From Candidatus Methanosuratincola petrocarbonis (ex Vanwonterghem et al. 2016) (GTDB taxonomy: Archaea; Thermoproteota; Methanomethylicia; Methanomethylicales; Methanomethylicaceae), in NCBI GenBank assembly GCA_001717015.1, contig MAGV01000067.1, forward strand, positions 4,746 through 9,955: a stretch of 5,210 bases of DNA, read 5' to 3'. The notes beneath the pieces were generated by a model that was given only the letters and a program-made list of their open reading frames with translations, did not search any database and was not told the DNA's origin. Within the stretch, counting starts at the first letter, position 1. Every line of letters starts with the position of its first letter. Of the stretch, positions 1-5,210 are shown one piece after another. The position numbers were made by a program, and so were the translations under genes.

Positions 1-1
1 G

Positions 2-67
2 ATCGCGGTAGACCCCGAAGCTGCGGCTGCCAGCCTGGAGGCCATGGCCGGGGAGCTGGTGGGGTAA
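2..67 (+). CDS. C-terminal end of an unidentified upstream gene (partial)
   Basis: Twenty-one codons are open from the window edge to a TAA at 65-67. They encode an Ala/Glu-rich tail ending in EAMAGELVG. One other frame is also open across this stretch, to a TGA at 118-120, but its Arg/Gly/Pro-rich translation looks like GC-rich noise and it would run through the stem-loop at 75-109. The frame chosen here stops just before that stem-loop, as a real gene end would. Too little is visible to name a family. It lies on the same strand as the genes that follow, so it may belong to the same transcription unit. Confidence 0.5.
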   Translation: MAVDPEAAAASLEAMAGELVG

Positions 68-74
68 CGAGGGA

Positions 75-109
75 GCCCGGGTCGGGAGATAGCGGCTCCC
101 GGCCCGGGC
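75..109 (+). terminator. Strong GC stem-loop after the upstream gene, terminator-like without U-tract
   Basis: GCCCGGGTCGGGAG (75-88) pairs with CTCCCGGCCCGGGC (96-109) over 14 positions with a single G-U wobble and a 7-nt loop. It sits 7 bp after the TAA at 65-67. No run of T follows, so it is not a classical intrinsic terminator. It could be an attenuator, a processing or 3'-end-protecting structure, or a terminator of the U-less kind. The structure is directly visible; the role is inferred. Confidence 0.45.
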
Positions 110-115
110 CCACCA

Positions 116-139
116 GGTGACGGTATGGCGCCCGTCACC
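116..139 (+). other. Second stem-loop in the 5' leader of the nuclease gene
   Basis: GGTGACGG (116-123) pairs perfectly with CCGTCACC (132-139) around an 8-nt loop. It follows the 75-109 hairpin almost directly and ends 31 bp before the nuclease start codon, leaving the ribosome binding site at 154-160 free. It may be part of a tandem terminator or leader structure. It could equally be a protein-binding palindrome. No convincing -35/-10 pair was found nearby. Confidence 0.35.
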
Positions 140-170
140 CTCATGATACCACGAGGGGAGTGTAAAGAGA

Positions 171-938
171 ATGGCCGTTAGCGCAATCGGCAACAAGTAT
201 TTTTCGGTGAGCGAGGTCAAAGCTTACCTGCAATGCCCCGTCCAGCACCAGTTCAAATACGTTGAGCGCATCAGCAAGCCGAATCCGCCGGCGGTGACCC
301 GGGGGATCGCCTACGACCGGGGCCTGCAAGCGGTCTACCGGCACCAGCTTGAGACGGGGGAGCTCCCGCCGGTGGAGCTGGCGGAGCAGGCGGCCCTGGC
401 CGCACTGGATGAGCTCATTCCCAACACGGACTGGGCGGAGGACTCGACGGAGGCCGCCCGGGCGGACGTGCAGCAGGCGATAGCGCTGTACATGCAGGAG
501 CTGGCCCCCAAGGTCCAGCCATCGCTCGTCCAGGACAGGTTTCTGGTCGAGTTCGAGAACACCGACTGGGCTTTTTTGGGCTACATCGACCTGGTGACCA
601 CCGACGGCGTGGTGGTGGACAACAAGTTGCTCGGGCGGTCCCCCGTCCAGGACGATGTTGACCAGGACCTACAGCTCACCGCCTACGCCCTCGGTTACCA
701 GGTCAAGTACGGGGGCCTGCCCGCGGGGCTCCGGCTGGACTGCATCATCAAGACCAAGACCCCCAAGGTGGTGCAGGTGGCCACTTCCCGCACGGAGGCG
801 GAGATCAACCGGTTCTTAAAGCTCCTGGGCCACGTGGCCCACGCCATCGACCAGGGCATCATTTATCCCCGCCCGGGCGGGTGGTGGTGCGGCCCGAAGG
901 CATGTCAGTTCTGGATCGAGTGCCACGAGAGATTTTGA
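171..938 (+). CDS. RecB/Cas4-like PD-(D/E)XK nuclease with probable Fe-S cluster
   Basis: Predicted 255-aa single-domain nuclease of the RecB/Cas4/AddB type common in phages, expected to degrade or trim DNA ends during recombination. The N-terminus has the family's SxSEVKxYLxCP signature with C22. The metal-binding core shows D140 in GYIDLV, then D150-x-K152 in VVDNK, then the QxxxY motif Q168-Y172. The C-terminus carries C240-x4-C245-x5-C251, which with C22 gives the four-cysteine layout that holds a 4Fe-4S cluster in Cas4 and AddB. The usual motif I histidine (GxxxH) appears to be tyrosine Y48 in RGIAYDRGL. The ATG is preceded by AGGGGAG at 154-160, ten bases upstream. The next gene starts 19 bp after the stop, so the two are very probably co-transcribed and cooperate. 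It is not a CRISPR Cas4 by context: no cas genes or repeats are visible. Family assignment is confident; exact substrate polarity is unknown. Confidence 0.88.
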   Translation: MAVSAIGNKYFSVSEVKAYLQCPVQHQFKYVERISKPNPPAVTRGIAYDRGLQAVYRHQLETGELPPVELAEQAALAALDELIPNTDWAEDSTEAARADVQQAIALYMQELAPKVQPSLVQDRFLVEFENTDWAFLGYIDLVTTDGVVVDNKLLGRSPVQDDVDQDLQLTAYALGYQVKYGGLPAGLRLDCIIKTKTPKVVQVATSRTEAEINRFLKLLGHVAHAIDQGIIYPRPGGWWCGPKACQFWIECHERF

Positions 939-957
939 GCGAGGAGGAGGATAAGCG

Positions 958-1968
958 ATGTCGCTTCCTGAGAGAGCGGTTCCTGCTGTGAAACAATCCG
1001 AGACTCCGGCGGTGCAGCAACAGCCCTTTGTCCCCATCATCAGCATGGGACTGGAGGCAGCCACCAAGTTCGTGGCCGAGATGAGGGCCTTTGTGGCCCG
1101 GCATCTGAAGGAGGGCGAGGATTTCGGCAAGGTCCCGGGAGCCCAGAAGCCGTCCCTGTGGAAGGCCGGCGCCGAGAACCTGTGCGGCTTCGCAGGCCTG
1201 GCTCCCGAGTTCGAGATCCTGGAGCAGGTCGAGAACTGGGATAAGGGTTTCTTCTACTACAAGGTCAAGTGTCGGCTCATTTACCTCGGCACTGGCCAGG
1301 TGGTAGCGGAGGGCATGGGCTCCTGCAACAGCATGGAGGATAAGTACCGGTGGCGCTGGGCGTTCGAGAACGAAGTGCCGGCCCACATTGACAAGGGCAC
1401 ACTCAAGAGCAAGAGATTCCAGCACAAGGGCAAGTGGTACACCAAGTACCGTATCGAGAACGACGACGTTTACACTCTGGTCAACACCATCCTGAAGATG
1501 GCCGAGAAGCGGGCGCATATCGACGCCACCCTGCGGGCTACAAGGACCTCCGCCATTTTCACCCAGGACATCGAGGACATGCCGGGGGTGGTGGAGGAAG
1601 AGGCTTCGCCGGCGCAGGAGGAGCCCCAGGCCTCTAAGCCCCAGGGTGCTCAGAAGCCCCAAACGCCGAAGCCCAAGACCCAGCAGCCGGCAGCGGCTCC
1701 CGCGGCTGCCCAGACTCCTGCCGCGAACGGCAATGGCTCCGCACCGCCCAACTGGACAAAGTTCTGGGCGCGGATGAAGGAGCTCGGCCTGACTAACGAC
1801 CAGGTGCGGCAGATGGCCGGCGAGTGGATGCAGGAGCCAGAGCTCAAGTCGCTGACCCAGGTCATCAAGAATCAGGCTGACCTCGACATGCTGCGCGAGT
1901 ATATTGAATCCGCAGTCAACCCGATGCCTCCGGACGACATGGCCCCCCCGGAGCACACCGCGGCTTAG
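958..1968 (+). CDS. Phage-type recombination-associated protein, possible ssDNA-annealing protein
   Basis: The 336-aa protein resembles a family often found in phages and integrated elements and usually annotated as hypothetical. Recognisable signatures are EGEDFGKVPG at residues 52-61 followed by KAGAENL, GSCNSMEDKY at about 121-130, NTILKMAEKRA at 176-186 and FTQDIED at 201-207. The KMAxKRA helix recalls the Lys/Arg-rich helix of Rad52/ERF-like annealing proteins; that link is my inference, supported mainly by the nuclease gene just upstream. Residues about 213-264 are a Pro/Ala/Gln/Lys-rich linker with KPQ-like repeats. Residues 265-336 (from NWTKFW) form a small, probably helical C-terminal domain of unknown role, perhaps for protein contacts. 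The start has an excellent GGAGGAGG site (943-950) seven bases upstream. The nuclease-annealer pairing parallels Red alpha/beta and RecE/RecT logic. Presence of the gene is very likely; its function is tentative. Confidence 0.85.
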   Translation: MSLPERAVPAVKQSETPAVQQQPFVPIISMGLEAATKFVAEMRAFVARHLKEGEDFGKVPGAQKPSLWKAGAENLCGFAGLAPEFEILEQVENWDKGFFYYKVKCRLIYLGTGQVVAEGMGSCNSMEDKYRWRWAFENEVPAHIDKGTLKSKRFQHKGKWYTKYRIENDDVYTLVNTILKMAEKRAHIDATLRATRTSAIFTQDIEDMPGVVEEEASPAQEEPQASKPQGAQKPQTPKPKTQQPAAAPAAAQTPAANGNGSAPPNWTKFWARMKELGLTNDQVRQMAGEWMQEPELKSLTQVIKNQADLDMLREYIESAVNPMPPDDMAPPEHTAA

Positions 1969-1983
1969 TCACCACTCCCCTCA

Positions 1984-2016
1984 GGCGGCCGGTGGTGCCC
2001 GCGACTGCCGGCCGCC
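1984..2016 (+). terminator. Perfect 9-bp stem-loop after the 336-aa protein gene
   Basis: GGCGGCCGG (1984-1992) is the exact reverse complement of CCGGCCGCC (2008-2016), with a 15-nt loop. It begins 16 bp after the TAG at 1966-1968, the usual place for a terminator or 3' stabilising hairpin. The sequence after it is ATATACCCCCCC rather than a T-run, so intrinsic termination is uncertain. Confidence 0.35.
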
Positions 2017-2067
2017 ATATACCCCCCCTGGGCGGGAGCAGCGCGGCGCGATGACGCGCACGGCAAG

Positions 2068-2161
2068 CGGTCCCGAAGCCGTTGGGGGACGCCTCCCCCG
2101 CAGGTGCACGAGGTCGCCGGGAGTCGGGCGACGCGGCACGCGGGTAGCCGGGGCAGGACCG
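2068..2161 (+). other. Candidate multibranched structured RNA element
   Basis: CGGTCC (2068-2073) can close with GGACCG (2156-2161) around two internal hairpins. The first is GGGGGA (2084-2089) with TCCCCC (2094-2099) around a CGCC tetraloop. The second is GTCGCC (2113-2118) with GGCGAC (2127-2132) around an 8-nt loop, extended by GTGC (2104-2107) with GCAC (2136-2139) across small internal loops. All stems listed are perfect Watson-Crick. I do not recognise a known riboswitch or RNA family. The fold was drawn by eye, not computed, and the base composition makes alternative pairings easy. Confidence 0.3.
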
Positions 2162-2177
2162 GCCCCCGCCCACCAAT

Positions 2178-2192
2178 ACCTGAAAGGTGGTG
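2178..2192 (+). promoter_or_regulatory. Ribosome binding site of the 122-aa gene, partly in a small hairpin
   Basis: AAAGGTGGTG (2183-2192) is a good Shine-Dalgarno sequence six bases before the ATG at 2199 and fixes that start. The same bases can pair upstream in two competing ways: ACCT (2178-2181) with AGGT (2185-2188), or CACCA (2171-2175) with TGGTG (2188-2192). This could mildly dampen translation, but the stems are only 4-5 bp. Confidence 0.5.
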
Positions 2193-2198
2193 TAATCA

Positions 2199-2567
2199 AT
2201 GAACATCTTCCTGCACGATTGGGCCGAGAGCGGCCTTGAAGGGCTAAAGAACGATTTCCAGATCACAGGCCAGGAGTTAGAGGGCGTCGAGATCCTCCTT
2301 GCCTCGTACTCCTACGAGTGCTGGTCGGGTGAGGCGTTCGTCCTGTTCCGTAAGAACGGCCGTTATTACGAGGTCAACGGCAGTCATTGCTCATGTTACG
2401 GCCTTGAAGGCCAGTGGAACCCCGAAGAAGCCGATCTAAACGAACTATGGAACCGCGTCCAGAACGGCACATTTGGGCGGGATACTTGGACCGGCAACGA
2501 GTTCGCGGAGGAATTGAAACTTTTGTTAACGGAACTGCGGGGTGAACGCGATGATGGAAGGTCTTAA
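2199..2567 (+). CDS. Conserved-type phage protein of unknown function (HCSCYGLEGQW motif)
   Basis: The 122-aa soluble acidic protein has no signal peptide or membrane segment. Its centre is YYEVNGSHCSCYGLEGQW (residues 56-73), with H63, C64 and C66 clustered. It is preceded by an aromatic-rich ASYSYECWSGEAFVLF strand region and followed by NPEEAD. I recognise this combination from small hypothetical proteins of phages and prophages; no function is established to my knowledge. The His/Cys cluster could bind a metal or be structural, which is speculation. A Shine-Dalgarno at 2183-2192 supports the start. Its final 17 bp overlap the helicase start in another frame, suggesting translational coupling. 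It appears less GC-rich than the nuclease and 336-aa protein genes. Confidence 0.82.
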   Translation: MNIFLHDWAESGLEGLKNDFQITGQELEGVEILLASYSYECWSGEAFVLFRKNGRYYEVNGSHCSCYGLEGQWNPEEADLNELWNRVQNGTFGRDTWTGNEFAEELKLLLTELRGERDDGRS

Positions 2568-5210
2568 CCCCCAGCAGGAGGCCGCGGTACTGCATACTAA
2601 CGGCCCCTGCTGCGTGATAGCCGGCGCCGGTTCAGGTAAGACCAGGGTGCTCACGCGCCGGGTAGCACGGTTGATTACCGACGAAGGGATCCCCGCCAGC
2701 AATATCCTCGCTGTAACCTTCACCCGGAAGGCTGCCGGCGAGATGCTGGAGCGGTTGCAGCCGTTAATCGGCGCAGCCGTCGAGGACTTGAACATCGGCA
2801 CCTTCCACTCCATTTGCTACCGTATCCTGCGCGAGGAGTTCCGGGCCCTGGGGCGCCAGATCCCGGAGCCAGCGCAGGAGCACTGGCAGAAGCGGGTCAT
2901 CAAGGAGATCCTGGCCCCGCCCGGGCCGAAGAATCCCGGGGGGTTGAACTGGGACCTGGACGTTTCGGTAGCCATGAGTTTCATCAGCAATCAGAAAAAC
3001 AACCTGCGGGATCCAGAAAACCTGCTGCTGACCGAAAGCCAGGAACGGGACGCCTACCGGTACAAGGCGCTCTATAGGAATTACGAGCAACGCAAGGCTC
3101 AAGAGAACAAGCTGGACTTCGACGACATGCTCCTGTGGTGCTATCAGCTCCTCCGGGATAACCCGGATATCCGCCGGAAGTACCAGGCGCAGTTCAAGCA
3201 TATCCTCGTGGACGAATGCCTTCCTTATGAATGCCCCGTCATGCTATCCGATGGCAACCAGGTTCCCATCGGTGAAATAGTTGAGCAGATGTTGCCAGCG
3301 GAAGTTCTCACCTATAACGAGAAAACAGGCACCCAGGAAGCAAAGCCCATCATTGGCTACCACAAGATTCCCCTTTCTAAGCCTTTATGGCGACTGGTGG
3401 CTCTCCGCAGGGACAATAAGGCCGAAACTGTTCGGCGGGTCAAATACGGGATCAACATCCTTGTAGCAACCGAGGACCACAAGGTATTCACGAGCCGGGG
3501 CTGGTTACCCATCTCGGAGATCAGGGTTGGCGACACAATCCAACTAGAATCCTCGACGGCTATTGCCCCAAAGCCCAAGGGAAACAGGCATTTTAATACC
3601 CTCTATAAGCATTCCGCCACCGCAAAGAAGGCACTAGGCGCCCAGATGAACGAGAAAAACAAGCTAGGCATTTGCGGCCAGACAAGGGGTAACCGCTCCA
3701 TCTCGCAACGCGGCGGAAACGGTCGAGGGCCGACTATTACCGAGAGATTGTTGCTCCAGGAGCTCGGCGAGAGTTGGATCTGGAATTATCCTGTGCCCAC
3801 GGGCGGACAAGGCCACGGCTACCCCACTAACTACAAAATAGACCTAGCAAACCCAGGCCTGATGATAGGGGTAGAAGTAGACGGGAACAGTCATAACTCG
3901 AAATCACGGCAGCAGCAGGACGCGAAAAAGGAGGCCTTCCTGCGGAGCAAGGGCTGGACTATCTTCCTGGTAAGAAATGAAGATGTCCATGCCAGCCTCC
4001 GGGGGGTCGTTGAGAAGATCAATGGACTGGCCAGGCGGGAGGCGGCCTGCGCCGGCGGGGCTGGTTGCCCCGTTGATGGTGAGGTAATAGCCATAGAGCC
4101 AATCAGAGTGAAGACCAAATACGTCTATGACATTACTGTGGCCGACAACCACAACTTCTATGCCAACGGCATCCTGGTGCATAACTGCCAGGACGTGAAC
4201 ACCGCTCAATACGAGATTCTTAAGCTCATAGCGCCTCCCGAGAATAACTTATTCGTGGTAGGAGATGACTTCCAGGCAATCTATGGGTGGCGCAGCGCGA
4301 AGATAGACTACATTATCAACTTTGCCCAGGATTGGCCAGGCGCTAAAATTATCCCGCTTGAAATCAACTACCGCAGCACCATCCCCATCGTGGAGGCCTC
4401 CAACCTTCTTATCAACCGGAACCAGTTCCAGGTGAAGAAAGCCCTCCGGGCCAACCGCGGGACCGGTCCCGAGCCGGTCATCACCCGGGCGGACGACGAA
4501 GACCACGAGGCGGAGCTGGTGGCGGCGGAGATCCAGGCCCTCACCAAAGAAGGCTACCGGTACGGGGACATAGCTTGCCTGTACCGCACAAACGCCCAGA
4601 GCCGCCCCCTGGAAGATGCATTCATCAAGAACCAGATCCCTCACGTTATCCTTGGCGCCACCGGCTTTTATCAGCGCCGGGAGGTCAAGGACGTCATCGC
4701 CTACCTGCGGATCTTGCACGACCCTGGAGATGAAGAAGCTATTCGGCGCGTAATAAACGTTCCCACCAGGTACCTGGGCAAGGTATTCCTCCAGGCCGTT
4801 GAGCAGTACGTGGCCCGGGAGGGGATATCCCTGCTGGAGGCCATGAGGTACTGCCCGGAGACCAGGGAGCGCCGGTACCGGGGGATCTACGAGTTCCTCT
4901 GGGTGATCGACCATCTCCGCCACCTCGCCGAGCACCAGGGCCCGGCCTGGCTGTCGCAGGAGGTGCGGCGGGTAACCGGGTACGACCAGTGGTTGCTCAA
5001 GGAGGAGGGCGAGAGTGACGGGGCCGATAACCACCGCATCGAGAACCTGAACGCCCTGGCTGCGGCGGCCGCCCGGTTCGCCAGCCTGAAGGACTTCCTG
5101 TTCTACGTTGACCAGGTGTCCACCAGGAAGACCGATGATGACGAGAACGGGCGCGGGGACAAGGTGCAACTCATGAGCCTGCACCGCAGCAAGGGCCTGG
5201 AGTTCCCGGT
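2551..5210 (+). CDS. UvrD/Rep/PcrA-type SF1 DNA helicase interrupted by an intein (3' partial)
   Basis: ATP-driven DNA helicase, open for 886 codons to the window edge with no stop. Precursor numbering: Q motif LNPQQ at 5-9; Walker A AGAGSGKT at 24-31 (K30); motif Ia AVTFTRKAAGEM at 54-65; motif Ib GTFHS at 83-87; LDFDDM at 188-193; Walker B split as HILVDE at 217-222 and CQDVN from 546; motif III VVGDDFQAIYGWR at 569-581; motif IV LEINYRST at 603-610; motif V LHRSKGLEFP at 877-886. Motif VI lies beyond the window. Without the 323-residue intein, 563 extein residues are visible, normal for a UvrD-like protein up to motif V. GGGGTGA (2539-2545) sits five bases before ATG 2551; ATG 2554 and in-frame GTG 2542 are alternative starts. 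It overlaps the preceding gene by 17 bp. It probably unwinds DNA in element replication or recombination; UvrD, PcrA and Rep cannot be told apart here. Confidence 0.93.
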   Translation, partial: MMEGLNPQQEAAVLHTNGPCCVIAGAGSGKTRVLTRRVARLITDEGIPASNILAVTFTRKAAGEMLERLQPLIGAAVEDLNIGTFHSICYRILREEFRALGRQIPEPAQEHWQKRVIKEILAPPGPKNPGGLNWDLDVSVAMSFISNQKNNLRDPENLLLTESQERDAYRYKALYRNYEQRKAQENKLDFDDMLLWCYQLLRDNPDIRRKYQAQFKHILVDECLPYECPVMLSDGNQVPIGEIVEQMLPAEVLTYNEKTGTQEAKPIIGYHKIPLSKPLWRLVALRRDNKAETVRRVKYGINILVATEDHKVFTSRGWLPISEIRVGDTIQLESSTAIAPKPKGNRHFNTLYKHSATAKKALGAQMNEKNKLGICGQTRGNRSISQRGGNGRGPTITERLLLQELGESWIWNYPVPTGGQGHGYPTNYKIDLANPGLMIGVEVDGNSHNSKSRQQQDAKKEAFLRSKGWTIFLVRNEDVHASLRGVVEKINGLARREAACAGGAGCPVDGEVIAIEPIRVKTKYVYDITVADNHNFYANGILVHNCQDVNTAQYEILKLIAPPENNLFVVGDDFQAIYGWRSAKIDYIINFAQDWPGAKIIPLEINYRSTIPIVEASNLLINRNQFQVKKALRANRGTGPEPVITRADDEDHEAELVAAEIQALTKEGYRYGDIACLYRTNAQSRPLEDAFIKNQIPHVILGATGFYQRREVKDVIAYLRILHDPGDEEAIRRVINVPTRYLGKVFLQAVEQYVAREGISLLEAMRYCPETRERRYRGIYEFLWVIDHLRHLAEHQGPAWLSQEVRRVTGYDQWLLKEEGESDGADNHRIENLNALAAAAARFASLKDFLFYVDQVSTRKTDDDENGRGDKVQLMSLHRSKGLEFP
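3217..4185 (+). mobile_element. Intein in the helicase Walker B motif, with embedded homing endonuclease
   Basis: A 323-residue in-frame insertion begins with Cys1 (CLPYECPVML) and ends VHN before Cys+1 of the extein, precisely splitting VDE from CQDVN. Splicing block A is CLPYECPVMLSDG. Block B is T85-E-D-H88 in ATEDHKVFTSRGW, followed by ISEIRVGD. Block F is VYDITVADNHNFYANG, and block G is ILVHN/C with the penultimate His, terminal Asn and Cys nucleophile. All residues needed for class 1 protein splicing are present and the frame is intact, so splicing activity is expected. Joining the flanks restores a standard DECQDVN Walker B. Insertion at a conserved ATPase motif is typical of inteins, since any existing allele offers the target and imprecise loss is harmful. 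Between blocks B and F lies a nuclease domain of the Vsr/DUF559-like type rather than LAGLIDADG. Confidence 0.95.
3601..4032 (+). other. Vsr/DUF559-like homing endonuclease domain inside the intein
   Basis: Approximately intein residues 129-272; the borders are by eye. A basic region with RGGNGRGPTITE is followed by LLLQEL, then the nuclease core: YKIDLANP with D209, GVEVDGNSH with E220, D222 and H226, D235-x-x-K238, and GWTIFLVRNEDV. This order (D, E-x-D-G-x-x-H, D-x-x-K, then GW plus a hydrophobic strand) matches the Vsr/DUF559 branch of the PD-(D/E)XK fold. That fold is known in some intein and group I intron homing endonucleases of phage and metagenomic origin, the EDxHD/Vsr-like family. 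The putative catalytic residues are all present, so the domain looks intact. It would cut helicase alleles lacking the intein at the region encoding Walker B. The target is inferred from the insertion point, not shown. Confidence 0.8.

Larger units (their letters stand above)
1969..2198 (+). other. 230-bp non-coding, GC-rich, hairpin-dense spacer
   Basis: This is the longest gene-free stretch in the window. ORFs crossing it in other frames have Arg/Pro/Gly-rich translations typical of GC-rich non-coding DNA. It contains consecutive inverted repeats: 1984-1992 with 2008-2016, 2041-2045 with 2055-2059, 2084-2089 with 2094-2099, 2113-2118 with 2127-2132, plus a closing pair 2068-2073 with 2156-2161. 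The density exceeds what a simple spacer or single terminator needs. It may be a long structured 5' leader of the 2199 gene, a non-coding RNA, a replication-origin-like or protein-binding region, or partly chance pairing favoured by very high GC. No convincing promoter was identified. Confidence 0.5.

Noticed and set aside
118..146. Possible -35/-10 promoter (GTGACG, 17-bp gap, TCATGA)
   Set aside because: Both boxes match consensus poorly and the segment is better explained by the perfect hairpin at 116-139.
171..938. Reading the nuclease as a CRISPR adaptation Cas4
   Set aside because: No repeats, cas1 or cas2 are visible, and the neighbours are phage-type recombination genes. The fold is shared by many phage nucleases.
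859..1956. Long minus-strand open frame of 365 codons opposite the 336-aa protein gene
   Set aside because: Its translation is Leu/Arg/Gly/His-rich shadow sequence, and the + strand frame has recognisable motifs and a strong ribosome binding site.
1904..2239. + strand open frame crossing the intergenic spacer
   Set aside because: It overlaps the ends of two well-supported genes, has an Arg/Pro/Gly-rich translation, and the region is better explained as structured non-coding DNA.
2764..3201. Minus-strand open frame of 145 codons opposite the helicase N-extein
   Set aside because: It lies entirely opposite conserved helicase sequence and has no recognisable domain.
3217..4185. Group I or II intron instead of an intein
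   Set aside because: The reading frame is continuous through the insert and carries protein-splicing blocks at exactly the junctions; no intron RNA features are needed.
4249..5184. Minus-strand open frame of 311 codons opposite the helicase C-extein
   Set aside because: The + strand carries helicase motifs III, IV and V throughout this range. The antisense frame is a GC-codon artefact.

Overview
The window is a compact + strand block of DNA recombination and repair genes, read as part of a phage, prophage or plasmid replication/recombination module. The coding DNA is GC-rich, the Shine-Dalgarno sites are strong and the genes are tightly packed. This would fit a moderately GC-rich bacterium such as a Moorella/Desulfotomaculum-like Firmicute, but there is no taxonomic marker here and that host guess is weak.

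Layout, left to right: the last 21 codons of an unidentified upstream gene (to 67); a 103-bp gap holding two strong stem-loops; a 255-aa RecB/Cas4-like PD-(D/E)XK nuclease with four probable Fe-S cysteines (171-938); 19 bp later a 336-aa phage-type protein, possibly a single-strand annealing recombinase, with a Pro/Ala/Gln-rich linker and a small C-terminal domain (958-1968); a 230-bp non-coding, very GC-rich, hairpin-dense spacer (1969-2198); a 122-aa conserved-looking phage protein of unknown function (2199-2567); and, overlapping its end by 17 bp, a UvrD/Rep/PcrA-type superfamily 1 helicase (2551 to beyond the window end).

The most striking feature is inside the helicase. Its Walker B motif is split between VDE and CQD by a complete 323-residue intein (3217-4185). 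The intein has all the expected splicing residues. Instead of the usual LAGLIDADG homing endonuclease it carries a Vsr/DUF559-like (PD-(D/E)XK-fold) nuclease domain. Until the intein is spliced out the helicase cannot have a working ATPase site. The intein looks less GC-rich than the flanking helicase sequence, which fits a separately mobile element.

Inferred joint function: the nuclease resects or trims DNA ends, the 336-aa protein may bind or anneal the single strands, and the helicase unwinds DNA. Together they would form an element-encoded recombination or replication-repair pathway. The window ends just after helicase motif V, so motif VI and the C-terminus are not visible. No tRNA, rRNA, CRISPR array or insertion sequence was seen.
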